Source: Nocardioides perillae (GTDB lineage: Bacteria > Actinomycetota > Actinomycetes > Propionibacteriales > Nocardioidaceae). Taken from it: a DNA stretch of 64,000 bases. A model generated the notes under the pieces. It saw nothing but the letters and a program-made list of their open reading frames with translations, ran no database searches and was not told the origin of the DNA. A program made the position numbers and the translations under genes. Location of the stretch: contig NZ_JACCAC010000001.1 of assembly GCF_013409425.1 (NCBI RefSeq), positions 2,790,001 to 2,854,000 of the forward strand, written 5' to 3'. Below are positions 39,370 to 48,781 of this stretch, one piece after another; within the stretch, counting starts at the first letter, position 1, and every line of letters starts with the position of its first letter.

Positions 39370-41147
39370 CGGGTCTCGTCCTCCGTGCCGTCGGTGCGGT
39401 CGGTCGTCGCGGTGCCGGTGCGACCGCGCAGCATCTCCTCGCGGCCCTCCACGTCGGGCGCGTCGGCCGGACGACCGTCACGCTCGGCCAGGTTGTGCTC
39501 GAGCTCGAGGGCGGCGATCTCGGGGTGGTGCAGGTCGAAGGCCGGCGACTCCGAGCGGATCCGCGGGATCTCGACGAAGTTGTGGCGCGGCGGCGGGCAC
39601 GAGGTGGCCCACTCCAACGACCGACCCCAGCCCCACGGGTCGTCGACCTCCACCAGGGGCGCCTGGCGGCTGACGTAGACGTTGTAGATGAAGGGCAGGA
39701 TCGACAGGCTCAGCAGGAACGCACCGACGGTCGAGATCTGGTTGAGCAGCGTGAAGCCGTCGTCGGGCAGGTAGTCGGCGTAGCGACGCGGCATCCCCTC
39801 GACACCCAGCCAGTGCTGCACCAGGAAGGTCAGGTGGAAGCCGAAGAAGAGCAGCCAGAAGTGGACCTTGCCGAGCCGCTCGTCGAGCATGCGGCCGGTC
39901 ATCTTCGGCCACCAGAAGTAGAAGCCGGCGAACATCGCGAACACCACGGTGCCGAAGACGACGTAGTGGAAGTGCGCGACCACGAAGTAGGAGTCGGAGA
40001 CCGCGAAGTCCAGCGGCGGCGAGGCCAGGATGACGCCGGTCAGGCCACCGAAGAGGAAGGTCGTCAAGAAGCCGACCGACCACAGCATGGGGGTGTCCAT
40101 CGACACCGACCCGCCCCACATCGTGCCGATCCAGTTGAAGAACTTCACGCCGGTCGGCACGGCGATCAAGAACGTCATGCCGGAGAAGAACGGCAGGTCG
40201 ACCGCGCCGGTGACGTACATGTGGTGGGCCCACACCGCGACCGAGAGGATCGCGATGCCGAGCGTGGCGCCGACGAGGCCGACGTAGCCGAAGATCGGCT
40301 TGCGGCTGAAGACCGGGAGGATCTCGGTCACGATGCCGAAGAACGGCAGCGCGATGATGTAGACCTCGGGGTGCCCGAAGAACCAGAACAGGTGCTGCCA
40401 CAGGATCGGGCCACCGTGGACCGGGTCGAAGACGTGGGCTCCGAGCAGGCGGTCGGCCTCGAGCGAGAGCAGCGCGCCGGCCAGGATCGGGAACGCGATG
40501 AGCACCAGCAACGAGGTGACCAGCGTGTTCCACACGAAGATGGGCATCCGGAACATGGTCATGCCCGGGGCGCGCATGCAGATGATCGTGGTGATGAAGT
40601 TGACCGCACCGAGGATCGAGCCGAGGCCGGCCATCCACAGACCCATGATCCACAGGTCGCCGCCGACGCCCGGCGAGCGGATGCCGTCGGACAGCGGGGT
40701 GTAGGCGAACCAACCGAAGCTGGCCGCGCCCTGCGGGGTGAAGAAGCCGGACGCCGCGATCAGGCCGCCGAAGAGGAACAGCCAGTAGCTGAACATGTTG
40801 AGCCGCGGGAAGGCGACGTCGGGCGAGCCGATCTGCAGCGGCATGATCACGTTGGAGAAGCCGAAGAACAGCGGCGTCGCGAACAGCAGCAGCATGATCG
40901 TGCCGTGCATGGTGAACAGCTGGTTGTAGAGCTCGTCGTTGACGACCTGCGTGCCCGGGAAGGCCAGCTCGGAGCGGATGACCAGCGCCATCAGGCCCGC
41001 GATGAGGAACCACGCGAACGAGGTGACGAGGTACATCTTGCCGATCAGCTTGTGATCGGTGGTGGTGAGCATCCGCACGACCTGCTCACCGAGGGGCTTG
41101 CGCCCGGGGATGGTCGTGGTGGTGCCCGGGGTGGCCGTGGCGGTCAC
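39366..41147 (-). CDS. ctaD: Cytochrome c oxidase subunit I
   Basis: A 593-residue haem-copper oxidase subunit I of the aa3 type (A family), the oxygen-reducing and proton-pumping core. Motifs: haem a His in [20 protein letters not shown], the Cu(B)/Tyr helix [20 protein letters not shown], the His pair [11 protein letters not shown], and the haem ligands in [20 protein letters not shown]. Twelve TMs. A charged C-terminal tail of ~60 residues ([18 protein letters not shown] onward) is cytoplasmic. GTG 41147 overlaps the ctaC stop as GTGA. Confidence 0.97.
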   Translation of the reverse strand: MTATATPGTTTTIPGRKPLGEQVVRMLTTTDHKLIGKMYLVTSFAWFLIAGLMALVIRSELAFPGTQVVNDELYNQLFTMHGTIMLLLFATPLFFGFSNVIMPLQIGSPDVAFPRLNMFSYWLFLFGGLIAASGFFTPQGAASFGWFAYTPLSDGIRSPGVGGDLWIMGLWMAGLGSILGAVNFITTIICMRAPGMTMFRMPIFVWNTLVTSLLVLIAFPILAGALLSLEADRLLGAHVFDPVHGGPILWQHLFWFFGHPEVYIIALPFFGIVTEILPVFSRKPIFGYVGLVGATLGIAILSVAVWAHHMYVTGAVDLPFFSGMTFLIAVPTGVKFFNWIGTMWGGSVSMDTPMLWSVGFLTTFLFGGLTGVILASPPLDFAVSDSYFVVAHFHYVVFGTVVFAMFAGFYFWWPKMTGRMLDERLGKVHFWLLFFGFHLTFLVQHWLGVEGMPRRYADYLPDDGFTLLNQISTVGAFLLSLSILPFIYNVYVSRQAPLVEVDDPWGWGRSLEWATSCPPPRHNFVEIPRIRSESPAFDLHHPEIAALELEHNLAERDGRPADAPDVEGREEMLRGRTGTATTDRTDGTEDETR

Positions 41148-42106
41148 TCGTCGCTCCCGTCGTCGTCGCCGCTGAGGTTCTCGCTGTTGCTGGACCCCTC
41201 GGACGTCCCCTCGTCCTCGAGGCCTTCCTGGGTGCGCGCCTCGGCACCGCCGAGGAGCGGCCCGTCGGAGGTGAAGCCGCGCTCGGCCTGCTGGTCGAGG
41301 TAGGCCTCGTAGTCGGCCTGGCTGACCACCTCGACGTTGAAGAGCATCCGGGAGTGGTAGGTGCCGCAGAGCTCCGCGCACTTGCCGGCGTAGGTGCCGA
41401 TCCGGTCGGGCGTCACCTGGAAGTGGTTCACGCGGCCCGGGATGACGTCCATCTTCATCAGGAAGCCGGTGACCCAGAAGTCGTGGATCACGTCGGGCGA
41501 GTGCAGGTTGAACTGCACGGTCTGGTCGACCGGGAGCACCAGGGTCGGGATCTGCGCCGCGGTGCCCGACTCGTAGACGTAGTCGTCGTAGCGGTACTCG
41601 CCGTCGCCCACGTCAGGGGTGCGGGGCCCGTCACCCTCGCCCACGCCGTGGTTGAAGGTCCACGACCACTGCTGGCCGACCACCTCGACGACGAGGTCGG
41701 GGTCCTCGACCTCGTCGAGCACCTCGTTCTGGACGTTGACGGTCCAGTAGAAGAAGACGATCACCATCATGATCGGGGCGACCGTGTAGAAGATCTCGAG
41801 CGGCAGGTTGTAGCGCGTCTGCACCGGCACCTCGTCGGCGCTGCGGCGGCGGTAGCGCAGGACCACCCAGGCGATCAGGCCCCACACGATGACGCCGACG
41901 ATGATCGCGGCGAGCCAGGCGTAGCGCCACAAGTCGTAGATCGCGGGAGCCTGCGTCGTCGCGGGCTCGGGCATCGCCAGACGCTGGATCTGGTCGACGT
42001 CGTCGGCGGAGCAGCCGCTGAGCAGAAGAAGGCTGGAGACCAGCAGCGCTCCGGCTGCGGCCCGCTTCGCGGACCGCGCGGCACGCGGGGGGACTGGCAG
42101 ACCCAC
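41144..42106 (-). CDS. ctaC: Cytochrome c oxidase subunit II
   Basis: A 320-residue lipoprotein-type subunit II holding the CuA electron entry site. The lipobox is [10 protein letters not shown] (cleavage before Cys ~32); two TMs ([40 protein letters not shown]) precede a cupredoxin domain with [23 protein letters not shown] and the CuA cluster [16 protein letters not shown]-terminal extension of ~50 residues is Ser/Asp/Glu rich ([15 protein letters not shown]). GAGAGAGG precedes GTG 42106; a TAGTCT hexamer (42144-42149) fits the promoter. Confidence 0.96.
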   Translation of the reverse strand: MGLPVPPRAARSAKRAAAGALLVSSLLLLSGCSADDVDQIQRLAMPEPATTQAPAIYDLWRYAWLAAIIVGVIVWGLIAWVVLRYRRRSADEVPVQTRYNLPLEIFYTVAPIMMVIVFFYWTVNVQNEVLDEVEDPDLVVEVVGQQWSWTFNHGVGEGDGPRTPDVGDGEYRYDDYVYESGTAAQIPTLVLPVDQTVQFNLHSPDVIHDFWVTGFLMKMDVIPGRVNHFQVTPDRIGTYAGKCAELCGTYHSRMLFNVEVVSQADYEAYLDQQAERGFTSDGPLLGGAEARTQEGLEDEGTSEGSSNSENLSGDDDGSDE

Positions 42107-42143
42107 GGACGAGCCTCTCTCGTAGGACGGGAAGACGCCCTCC

Positions 42144-42192
42144 AGACTAGCCGAGTCCCGCAGCCGGACCCGGCCGGGGTCAGCGGTAGTTT
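42144..42192. promoter_or_regulatory. Divergent -10 hexamers of ctaC and the cysteine desulfurase gene
   Basis: TAGTCT on the minus strand (42144-42149) 38 bases before ctaC GTG; TAGTTT on the plus strand (42187-42192) 22 bases before GTG 42214. Both genes have ribosome sites, unlike many neighbours. Confidence 0.4.
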
Positions 42193-42213
42193 CCCCGGTG
42201 TGAGGAAGTCCTC

Positions 42214-43371
42214 GTGAGCGCCGCCGGCCCGCCGCCGCGCACCTACCTCGACGCCGCCTCCTCCGAGCCGCTGCACCCGGCGGCGCGCGAGACGCTGCTG
42301 GCCGCCCTCGAGCGCGGGTACGCCGATCCGCGCCGCCTCCACGGAGCGGCCCGGGAGGCGCGGCTGCTGCTCGACAACGCGCGCGAGGTGGTCGCCGGCT
42401 GCCTCGGCGTGCGTCCCGACGAGGTCAGCTTCACCTCGTCCGGCACCGACGCCACCCACCGCGGCGTGCTCGGGCTGCTGCGCGGACGCGCCCGCGTCGG
42501 CGACACGCTCGTGCACGGCGCCGTCGAGCACTCCTCGGTGCTCCACGCCGCCCGCTGGGCCGAGGCGCCGACGCTCGTGCTCCCGGTCGACCGCACGGGA
42601 CGCGTCGAGCCCGCAGCCGTGCCCGACGTGCTCGCCGGACTCCCCCGCCCGCCGGCCGCGGTGGCCCTGCAGACGGCCAACCACGAGGTCGGCACGCTGC
42701 AGCCGGTCGCCGAGGTCGCCGAGGCCGTGGCACGCGCGGTCGGCGAGCCCGTGCCGGTGGTGGCCGACGCGTGCGCCTCCGCCGGCCGGCTGCCGCTGCC
42801 CGACGGGTGGTCGGTGGCCGCCGCGTCCGCGCACAAGTGGGGCGGACCGGCCGGCGTCGGGGTGCTCGTGGTCAGGCGCGGCACCCGCTGGCGCCAGCCC
42901 TTCCCCGTCGACGACCGGGTCGACGAGCGGGTCTCGGGCCACGAGGACGTGCCGGGCGCGCTGGCCGCGGCGGCCGCGCTGCAGGCGCTCACCGCCGAGG
43001 CGGCCGACCTCGCCGCGCGGCAGCACGCCCTGGTCGCCGAGGTGCGGCGCGCGGCCGCCGCCCTGCCCGACGTCGAGGTGGTGGGGGCCGAGCACGACCG
43101 GCTCCCCCACCTCGTCACCTTCTCCTGCCTCTACCTCGACGGCGAGGCCCTCGTGCACGCCCTCGACCGCCACGGCTTCGGGGTCGCCAGCGGGTCGGCC
43201 TGCACGTCGGCCGCCGTCCGGCCCAGCCACGTCCTGGAGGCGATGGGCGTGCTGACGCACGGCAACGTCCGGCTCTCGCTGACCCGCACGACCACGACCG
43301 AGGACGTGCGCCGCTTCCTCGCGGTGCTGCCCGGGGTGGTCGCGGACCTCCGCGCCGAGACCGGCCTGTGA
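42214..43371 (+). CDS. Cysteine desulfurase (NifS/IscS family)
   Basis: A 385-residue PLP enzyme that removes sulfur from cysteine as a protein persulfide. The fold starts TYLDAASSEPLHPAARETLL; the PLP Lys is in SAHKWGGPAG (~205-214), the PLP-Asp in VADACASAG and His in TANHEVGTLQ; the catalytic Cys loop is GVASGSACTSAAVRPSHVL (~325), the short-loop IscS type. GAGGAAG precedes GTG 42214. Its stop overlaps a TusA gene as GTGA, so the persulfide is probably handed to TusA rather than to IscU, which is not here. Confidence 0.93.
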   Translation: MSAAGPPPRTYLDAASSEPLHPAARETLLAALERGYADPRRLHGAAREARLLLDNAREVVAGCLGVRPDEVSFTSSGTDATHRGVLGLLRGRARVGDTLVHGAVEHSSVLHAARWAEAPTLVLPVDRTGRVEPAAVPDVLAGLPRPPAAVALQTANHEVGTLQPVAEVAEAVARAVGEPVPVVADACASAGRLPLPDGWSVAAASAHKWGGPAGVGVLVVRRGTRWRQPFPVDDRVDERVSGHEDVPGALAAAAALQALTAEAADLAARQHALVAEVRRAAAALPDVEVVGAEHDRLPHLVTFSCLYLDGEALVHALDRHGFGVASGSACTSAAVRPSHVLEAMGVLTHGNVRLSLTRTTTTEDVRRFLAVLPGVVADLRAETGL

Positions 43372-43610
43372 GCGCGCCCGCGCCCGACCTCGAGCTCGAC
43401 TGCCGCGACCTGCGCTGCCCCCGACCGGTGATCGAGCTGGCGCGCCACCTCGCCGAGGTGCCGGTCGGCGGCGTGCTGGCGGTCGTCGCGACCGACGTCG
43501 CCGCACGCACCGACGTGCCCGCCTGGTGCCGGATGCGCGGGCAGGAGTTCCTCGGCGAGGACGCCGCCGACGACGGGGCCCCGCGCTACCTCGTGCGCCG
43601 GCTCAGCTGA
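43368..43610 (+). CDS. TusA/SirA-family sulfur carrier
   Basis: An 80-residue TusA-like protein. The signature is LDCRDLRCPRPVIELARHLA (~9-28), with the sulfur-accepting Cys in CPRP and a second Cys five residues before; WCRMRGQEFLGED and the terminal RYLVRRLS complete the two-layer fold. Translational coupling to the cysteine desulfurase indicates sulfur relay, to thiolated tRNA, molybdopterin or another acceptor (inference). The last eight bases overlap the convergent PfkB gene. Confidence 0.9.
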   Translation: MSAPAPDLELDCRDLRCPRPVIELARHLAEVPVGGVLAVVATDVAARTDVPAWCRMRGQEFLGEDAADDGAPRYLVRRLS

Positions 43611-44583
43611 CGGGCAGGTGGGGGCGGACCTCGGCGGCCGCCTCCGCGCCGTACGACGCCTCGACGCGTCCGGCGAAGCCGTCGCTGGTGAAGGTGTACT
43701 CCTGCGTCCCGACCGTCTCGACGACGTAGGCGGCGAGCACGCAGCCGACCTGGGCCGCGCGCTCGAGACCGAGCCCCCACGACAGCGCGCCGAGGTAGCC
43801 CGCCCGGAAGGCGTCGCCCACTCCGGTCGGCTCGACGGCCGCGACGTCGCGCGCCGCGGCCACCACCAGGTCGGGCTCGCCCGCCCGCCGCACGCGGACC
43901 CCGGCGGCGCCCAGCGTGGTGACCTGCGTGCCCACGCGGTCGAGGACCTCCTCGGCGCTCCAGCCGGTCTTCTGCTCGATCAGGTGCGACTCGTACTCGT
44001 TGGAGAACAGGATGGCGGCGCCGTCGACGAGGTCGCGGATCAGCTCGCCGTCGCCGAACGCGAGCTGCTGGCCGGGGTCGGCGATGAACGGGTAGCCCCG
44101 CTGGCGGCACTCGGCGGTGTGGCGGCGCATCCCGTCGGGGTCGTCGGGGCCGACGAGGACGTGCTCGGGCTCGCCGACGCGCGCCGCGATCGGGGCCAGC
44201 TCGATCAGCCGGGCCTCGGCCATCGCGCCGGGGTAGAACGAGGCGAACTGCGCCATCGTCTCGTCGGTGGTGCACACGAAGCGGGCGGTGTGCTTGGACT
44301 CGGAGATGCGCACGTGGTCGCAGTCGACACCGTGCCGCTCCAGCCAGGAGCGGTAGTCGCCGAAGTCCTCGCCGGCGGCCCCCACGAGGACGGGCCGCAG
44401 GCCGAGCCGCGCCAGGCCGAAGGCGATGTTGGGGCCGACGCCGCCGCGACGGATCTCGAGGTCCTCGACGAGGAACGAGACCGACAGCTTGTCGAGCTGG
44501 TCGACGACCAGCGAGTCGGCGAACTTCCCCTGGAAGGTCATGAGGTGGTCGGTGGCGATGGAGCCCGCGATCAGCAAGGACAT
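43603..44583 (-). CDS. PfkB-family carbohydrate/adenosine kinase (AdoK-like)
   Basis: A 326-residue ribokinase-type kinase. N-terminus SLLIAGSIATDHLMTFQGKF matches actinobacterial adenosine kinases; the GG pair is RRGGVGPNIAFGLARLG; signature 2 with the catalytic Asp is VEPTGVGDAFRAGYLGAL (~255-272). The recalled genome position (Rv2202c/adoK between ctaC and the HesB gene) supports adenosine kinase, i.e. phosphorylation of adenosine to AMP in purine salvage. Not proven by sequence alone. ATG 44583, with TAGGGT (44592-44597) eight bases upstream. Confidence 0.88.
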   Translation of the reverse strand: MSLLIAGSIATDHLMTFQGKFADSLVVDQLDKLSVSFLVEDLEIRRGGVGPNIAFGLARLGLRPVLVGAAGEDFGDYRSWLERHGVDCDHVRISESKHTARFVCTTDETMAQFASFYPGAMAEARLIELAPIAARVGEPEHVLVGPDDPDGMRRHTAECRQRGYPFIADPGQQLAFGDGELIRDLVDGAAILFSNEYESHLIEQKTGWSAEEVLDRVGTQVTTLGAAGVRVRRAGEPDLVVAAARDVAAVEPTGVGDAFRAGYLGALSWGLGLERAAQVGCVLAAYVVETVGTQEYTFTSDGFAGRVEASYGAEAAAEVRPHLPVS

Positions 44584-44591
44584 GGTGGGCG

Positions 44592-44627
44592 ACCCTACTA
44601 GGACTACCCGCAGGTAAGGCCTAGCGT
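44592..44627. promoter_or_regulatory. Divergent leaderless -10 hexamers (AdoK-like and small protein genes)
   Basis: TAGGGT on the minus strand (44592-44597), eight bases before ATG 44583; TAGCGT on the plus strand (44622-44627), seven bases before ATG 44635. Confidence 0.5.
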
Positions 44628-44634
44628 CGGCTGC

Positions 44635-44892
44635 ATGAGCCCTGCCGCGCAGCCCGACCCCGCGAGCCACCTCGCCTACGACGACCTCGACAGCCTGGCG
44701 CAGATGCGGGCCGACGCGGGCTCGGCGCAGGCCCACCTGCCGCGTGCCCGTGCGCTGGCCGACGCCGCCCGTGCCGCGGTGCGCCCCGCCCCCAGCATCC
44801 GCTTCGAGGACTACCCCCGCGAGGTCGCCAAGCGCGACGTGCGGGTCGACGAGGCCGCCGCGCGGCTGGCGCGCCACCTCGGCCTCGGCTGA
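44635..44892 (+). CDS. Small protein of unknown function
   Basis: An 85-residue acidic-to-neutral protein without a recognised domain, signal or membrane segment. Helical character throughout (YDDLDSLAQMRADAGSAQAH, VDEAAARLARHLGLG) with a PSIRFEDYPREVAKRDV segment in the middle. ATG 44635 is leaderless by the upstream TAGCGT. It sits between the AdoK-like gene (divergent) and a very strong bidirectional terminator, so it is a separate transcription unit. Confidence 0.62.
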   Translation: MSPAAQPDPASHLAYDDLDSLAQMRADAGSAQAHLPRARALADAARAAVRPAPSIRFEDYPREVAKRDVRVDEAAARLARHLGLG

Positions 44893-44924
44893 GCCCTCGC
44901 TCCGACGGGGCTCGGCGGGCCTCC

Positions 44925-44969
44925 GCACGACGAAGGCCCCCACCGCGGCGGTGGGGGCCTTCGTCGTGC
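44925..44969. terminator. Bidirectional terminator, 22-bp perfect stem
   Basis: Arms 44925-44946 and 44948-44969 are exact inverted repeats, with outer part GCACGACGAAGGCCCCC and a CGCGGCG-like tip. It separates the plus-strand small gene from the convergent HesB gene. Confidence 0.88.
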
Positions 44970-45014
44970 AGCGTCGTGTGCAGCGCCCTGTGCGCCCGGG
45001 CGGGCGTCAGGCGC

Positions 45015-45377
45015 TCAGTGGAACGAGTCGCCGCAGGCGCAGGAGCCGGTGGCGTTGGGGTTGTCGATCGTGAAGCCCTGCTTCTCGATCGAGTCCACGA
45101 AGTCGATCATCGCGCCGTTGAGGTAGGGCACGCTCATGCGGTCGACCACGACGGTGACGCCGTCGAAGTCGGTGGTCACGTCGCCGTCGAGCGTGCGCTC
45201 GTCGAAGAACAGCTGGTAACGCAGACCCGAGCAGCCACCGGGCTGCACGGAGATGCGGAGCGCGAGGTCGTCGCGGCCTTCCTGCTCGAGGAGGCTCTTG
45301 ACCTTCGCGGCGGCGACCTGGCTGAGGTTGATCTGGTCGGTCCGGCGCTCGTCGGTGGTCTCGACCTGCTCGGTCAT
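45015..45377 (-). CDS. erpA: Iron-sulfur cluster insertion protein (HesB/ErpA family)
   Basis: A 120-residue A-type carrier for [Fe-S] clusters. The three cluster cysteines are in VQPGGCSGLRYQLFFDE (~48) and TGSCACGDSFH at the C-terminus (CxC). Length and motifs match ErpA. It probably delivers clusters to respiratory proteins such as the Rieske subunit nearby (inference). ATG 45377 is preceded in frame by GTG; no ribosome site is obvious. Convergent to the small protein gene across a terminator. Confidence 0.94.
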   Translation of the reverse strand: MTEQVETTDERRTDQINLSQVAAAKVKSLLEQEGRDDLALRISVQPGGCSGLRYQLFFDERTLDGDVTTDFDGVTVVVDRMSVPYLNGAMIDFVDSIEKQGFTIDNPNATGSCACGDSFH

Positions 45378-45498
45378 CACATCGGTCCAATCACTGGAGG
45401 GTGGAGAAGTCTCGCTGGGTCCAAGTCTCGCACACGCGGGTTTGTTCCCCCGCCGCTCGACGGGGTGGACCCCCGGGGCACCGGCCGCGCCGGCGACC

Positions 45499-46602
45499 TC
45501 AGCGCGACCAGGTGCGGGCCACGCGCTCGGCGAGGTCGGCCAGCGCCGCCGCCGGCTCCGCCAGCGAGCGCTCCTGGCCGACGAGCTCGGAGACCGAGTA
45601 CGCCGACTCCACGCCGAGCGCGCGCATCTCGCGTGAGCCGACCAGCACCTGCCCGGCGAGCGCCACGCAGGGGCGCAGCGCCTCGGCGGCGACGGCCGCC
45701 ACGCCGTAGGGCACCTTGCCCGAGCGGCTCGAGAAGTCGAAGGCGCCCTCCCCGGTGACCACGAGGTCGGCCGCGGCCGCCCGGCGCGGCAGGCCGACCG
45801 CGTCGGCCACCAGCGCGACCCCGGGCACACGGGAGGCGCCGAGCAGCAGCAGCGCGAAGCCGAGGCCGCCCGCGGCACCGGCCCCCGGCTCGAGCGAGGC
45901 GCGCCGGTCGGTCGCGTGCGCGAGCTCCTCGAGCCAGCCGTCGACCACCGGCAGCCGCTCCTCGGCCAGTCCCTTCTGGGGGCCGAAGGTCTTGGCCGCG
46001 CCGAAGAGCCCGGTGAGCGGGCTGTCGACGTCGGAGGCGACGACCAGCTCGACGCCGGCGACCCGCGCCCGGGCCGCGGCGAGGTCGACCGTGCGGACCC
46101 CGGCGAGGCCGGCGGGGCCCCGGTCGAGGGGCACGTCGGCGCGAGCCCCGAGGGCCGCGAGCAGGCCGGCGCCGCCGTCGGTGGTGCCGCTGCCGCCCAG
46201 CCCGACCACGACGCGGCGGGCGCCGGCGTCCACGGCGGCCGCGACGAGCTCCCCGACCCCGACCGTCGTCGCGCGCTCCGCGAGGGCACCGGACCCCCGT
46301 CCCCCGGTGAGCTGCACCCCGCACGCCTGGGCGCTCTCGACGTAGGCCGTGCCGTCGACCAGGAGCACCGCTGCCGGCGCTCCCCCGGCGTCGCCGCCGG
46401 GGCCGGTGACCGCCGCGGCGAGCAGCTGACCACCCAGCCCGGCGTGCAGCACGTCGACGAAGCCGGGGCCGCCGTCGGCCATCGGGGCCAGGTCGAGCTC
46501 GTCGGCCGGCGCCCGCCGTCGCCAGCCCACCGCGATCGCCTCGGCGGCCTCGACCGCGGTCAGGGTGCCGGCGAACTTGTCGGGAGCCACGAGGACGCGC
46601 AC
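45499..46602 (-). CDS. Glycerate kinase (GK-I type)
   Basis: A 367-residue glycerate kinase family (PF02595) protein phosphorylating glycerate. Key blocks: VLVAPDKFAGTLTAVEAAEA, LAPMADGGPGFVDVL, VVVGLGGSGTTDGGAGLLAA, and the C-terminal LVVTGEGAFDFSSRSGKVPY with the catalytic Asp. GTG 46602 puts the typical VRVLVAPDKF at the N-terminus. The order glycerate kinase-HesB matches the recalled Rv2205c-Rv2204c. It is divergent from the double-GNAT gene. Confidence 0.93.
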   Translation of the reverse strand: MRVLVAPDKFAGTLTAVEAAEAIAVGWRRRAPADELDLAPMADGGPGFVDVLHAGLGGQLLAAAVTGPGGDAGGAPAAVLLVDGTAYVESAQACGVQLTGGRGSGALAERATTVGVGELVAAAVDAGARRVVVGLGGSGTTDGGAGLLAALGARADVPLDRGPAGLAGVRTVDLAAARARVAGVELVVASDVDSPLTGLFGAAKTFGPQKGLAEERLPVVDGWLEELAHATDRRASLEPGAGAAGGLGFALLLLGASRVPGVALVADAVGLPRRAAAADLVVTGEGAFDFSSRSGKVPYGVAAVAAEALRPCVALAGQVLVGSREMRALGVESAYSVSELVGQERSLAEPAAALADLAERVARTWSR

Positions 46603-46662
46603 CCCTGCATCCTGCCCGTCAGGCAGCGCGCCCGGCACCCGAGGGCCGCCGGCGACCTCCCC

Positions 46663-46668
46663 TAGGGT
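46663..46668 (+). promoter_or_regulatory. -10 hexamer of a leaderless promoter
   Basis: TAGGGT, seven bases before GTG 46676 of the GNAT gene. Confidence 0.5.
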
Positions 46669-46675
46669 CGGCGGC

Positions 46676-47566
46676 GTGCCCGACGTCCGGATCCGCCCGC
46701 TCCGCGAGGACGACGTGCCCGCGGTCGAGCGGGTGCAGGAGACCGGCTTCGCCGCCCTCGACGCGCGCACCCTGCCGCGGGGCCGGCCGCTGCCGCCGCG
46801 GCGGACCCCGGAGGAGAACGAGCCGTGGGCGGAGCGGGCACGGCACCTGCTGCGCACCGACCCGGAGGGGTGCTGGGTCGCCGAGCACGGCGACGGCACG
46901 GTGGTCGGCTACGCCCTGGCGCTGCGGCGCGAGACGCTGTGGGTGCTGGCGTCCTTCGTGGTGCGTCCCGACGCGCAGGGTCGCGGCGTCGGCACCCAGC
47001 TGCTCGCGGCCGCGGCGCAGCACGGCCGCGGCTGCCTGCGCGCGATGCTCTCGGCGAGCGCTGATCCCGCCGCGGTGCGGCGCTACCGGCTCGCCGGCTT
47101 CGACCTGCACCCGCAGATGGAGCTGCACGGGCACGTCGACCGGGCGCTGCTCCCGGTCGTGCGCCACGTGCGGCCCGGCACCGAGGCCGACCGCGACCTC
47201 CTCGACTCCCTCGACCGCCGTACCCGCCACGCCGCGCACGGCGTGGACCACGCGCTGCTCGCGCGCCAGCTGCGGCTGCTCGTGGTCGACCGGCCCTCGG
47301 CGCAGGGCTACGCCTACGTCGACGCGTCGGGCTCGCCGCGGCTGCTGGCCGCCACCGACCGGCGTACGGCTCGGGCCCTGGTGTGGGAGGCGCTGGCCGC
47401 GTCGGCGCCCGACGTCGCGGTGAGCGTGCCGCACGTGACGGCCGCCAACCAGTGGGCCCTCGACGTGGGCGTCGAGGCGCGGTTGTCGGTGGCCACGGCG
47501 GGCTACCTCGCCGTGCGCGGCCTGCGCCCGCCGGCGCCGTACGTCCACCACGGCTCGCTGCTGTGA
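46676..47566 (+). CDS. Tandem-domain GNAT acetyltransferase
   Basis: A 296-residue protein with an active-looking N-terminal GNAT domain: VRIRPLREDDVPAVERVQET and the acetyl-CoA loop FVVRPDAQGRGVGTQLLAAA (~96-115), and a second, divergent half (~155-290) that keeps the fold (VRPGTEADRDLLDSLDRR, VTAANQWALDVGVEARL) but lacks the QxxGxG loop. Substrate unknown. It is 22 bases before nadA but has its own hexamer, and nadA has another, so the two are separate units. Confidence 0.86.
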   Translation: MPDVRIRPLREDDVPAVERVQETGFAALDARTLPRGRPLPPRRTPEENEPWAERARHLLRTDPEGCWVAEHGDGTVVGYALALRRETLWVLASFVVRPDAQGRGVGTQLLAAAAQHGRGCLRAMLSASADPAAVRRYRLAGFDLHPQMELHGHVDRALLPVVRHVRPGTEADRDLLDSLDRRTRHAAHGVDHALLARQLRLLVVDRPSAQGYAYVDASGSPRLLAATDRRTARALVWEALAASAPDVAVSVPHVTAANQWALDVGVEARLSVATAGYLAVRGLRPPAPYVHHGSLL

Positions 47567-47576
47567 GCGCGCCGCC

Positions 47577-47582
47577 TATCCT
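47577..47582 (+). promoter_or_regulatory. -10 hexamer of a leaderless promoter (nadA)
   Basis: TATCCT, six bases before ATG 47589. Confidence 0.5.
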
Positions 47583-47588
47583 GGCGCC

Positions 47589-48764
47589 ATGACGACCGTC
47601 GACCTCCCGCTCCTCCCGCTGGGCCGCGGCAGCGACCGGCTCTCCGAGCGCGGCGTGGAGTGCCCCGGCGACCTGCCCGCGGTCTCCGACCCCGACCTGG
47701 TCGCCCGCGCCCGGGCCGCGAAGGCCGCGCTCGGCGACCGGGTCTTCGTGCTCGGCCACCACTACCAGCGCGACGAGGTCATCCAGTTCGCCGACGTCAC
47801 CGGCGACTCGTTCAAGCTCGCCCGCGACGCCGCCGCCCGCCCCGACGCCGAGTACGTCGTGTTCTGCGGCGTGCACTTCATGGCCGAGAGCGCCGACATC
47901 CTCACCGGGCCGCAGCAGCAGGTCGTGCTGCCCGACCTCGCCGCCGGCTGCTCGATGGCCGACATGGCGCGCCTCGCCCAGGTCGAGGACGCCTGGGACG
48001 CGCTCGTCGACGCGGGCGTCGCCGAGCAGGTCGTGCCGGTGACCTACATGAACTCCTCGGCCGACATCAAGGCCTTCTGCGGGCGCAACGGGGGCGCCGT
48101 GTGCACCTCCTCCAACGCCGACGTCGCACTCGAGTGGGCCTTCGAGCAGCGCGGCCCCGGCACCAAGGTGCTGTTCCTGCCCGACCAGCACCTCGGGCGC
48201 AACACCGCCGTGCTCAAGATGGGGATGTCGCTCGACGACTGCGTGGTGTGGAACCCCCACCTCCCGGGCGGCGGCCTCACCGTCGAGCAGCTGCGGGACG
48301 CGAGGATGGTGCTGTGGAAGGGCCACTGCTCGGTGCACGGCCGCTTCACCGCCGACGTCGTCGACCGGGTGCGCGAGGAGGTGCCGGGCGTCACCGTCCT
48401 GGTGCACCCCGAGTGCACCCACGACGTGGTCACCCGGGCCGACCTGGTCGGCTCGACCGAGTTCATCATCAAGACCGTCGAGGCCGCGGAGCCCGGCACG
48501 GCCTGGGCCATCGGCACCGAGCTGAACCTCGTCAAGCGGCTCGCGGCCGCCCACCCCGACAAGCGCGTCGTCTTCCTCGACAAGACCGTCTGCTACTGCT
48601 CGACGATGAACCGCATCGACCTGCCCCACCTGGTGTGGGCGCTGGAGTCGCTCGTGGCCGGCACGGTGGTGAACCGCATCCAGGTCGACGCCGACACCGA
48701 GCACTGGGCGAAGGTCGCGCTGCAGCGGATGCTCGACCTGCCGGGGCGCTCGCACCGCGACTGA
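47589..48764 (+). CDS. nadA: Quinolinate synthase
   Basis: A 391-residue [4Fe-4S] enzyme that condenses iminoaspartate with dihydroxyacetone phosphate to quinolinate in NAD synthesis. Diagnostic motifs: VFVLGHHYQRDEVIQFADVT, VVFCGVHFMAESADIL (cluster Cys), GCSMADMA, YMNSSADIKAFCGRNGGAVC, VHPECTHDVV (Cys) and DKTVCYCSTMNRI (Cys). No nadB or nadC adjoins it. The stop lies in a small hairpin shared with the convergent kinase gene. Confidence 0.96.
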   Translation: MTTVDLPLLPLGRGSDRLSERGVECPGDLPAVSDPDLVARARAAKAALGDRVFVLGHHYQRDEVIQFADVTGDSFKLARDAAARPDAEYVVFCGVHFMAESADILTGPQQQVVLPDLAAGCSMADMARLAQVEDAWDALVDAGVAEQVVPVTYMNSSADIKAFCGRNGGAVCTSSNADVALEWAFEQRGPGTKVLFLPDQHLGRNTAVLKMGMSLDDCVVWNPHLPGGGLTVEQLRDARMVLWKGHCSVHGRFTADVVDRVREEVPGVTVLVHPECTHDVVTRADLVGSTEFIIKTVEAAEPGTAWAIGTELNLVKRLAAAHPDKRVVFLDKTVCYCSTMNRIDLPHLVWALESLVAGTVVNRIQVDADTEHWAKVALQRMLDLPGRSHRD

Positions 48765-48781
48765 GCCGCTCTCCTCAGTCG
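48758..48781. terminator. Small bidirectional hairpin between nadA and the GAF kinase gene
   Basis: CGACTGAG (48758-48765) and CTCAGTCG (48774-48781) form an 8-base stem with an 8-base loop. Each arm contains the stop codon of one of the converging genes. Confidence 0.5.
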
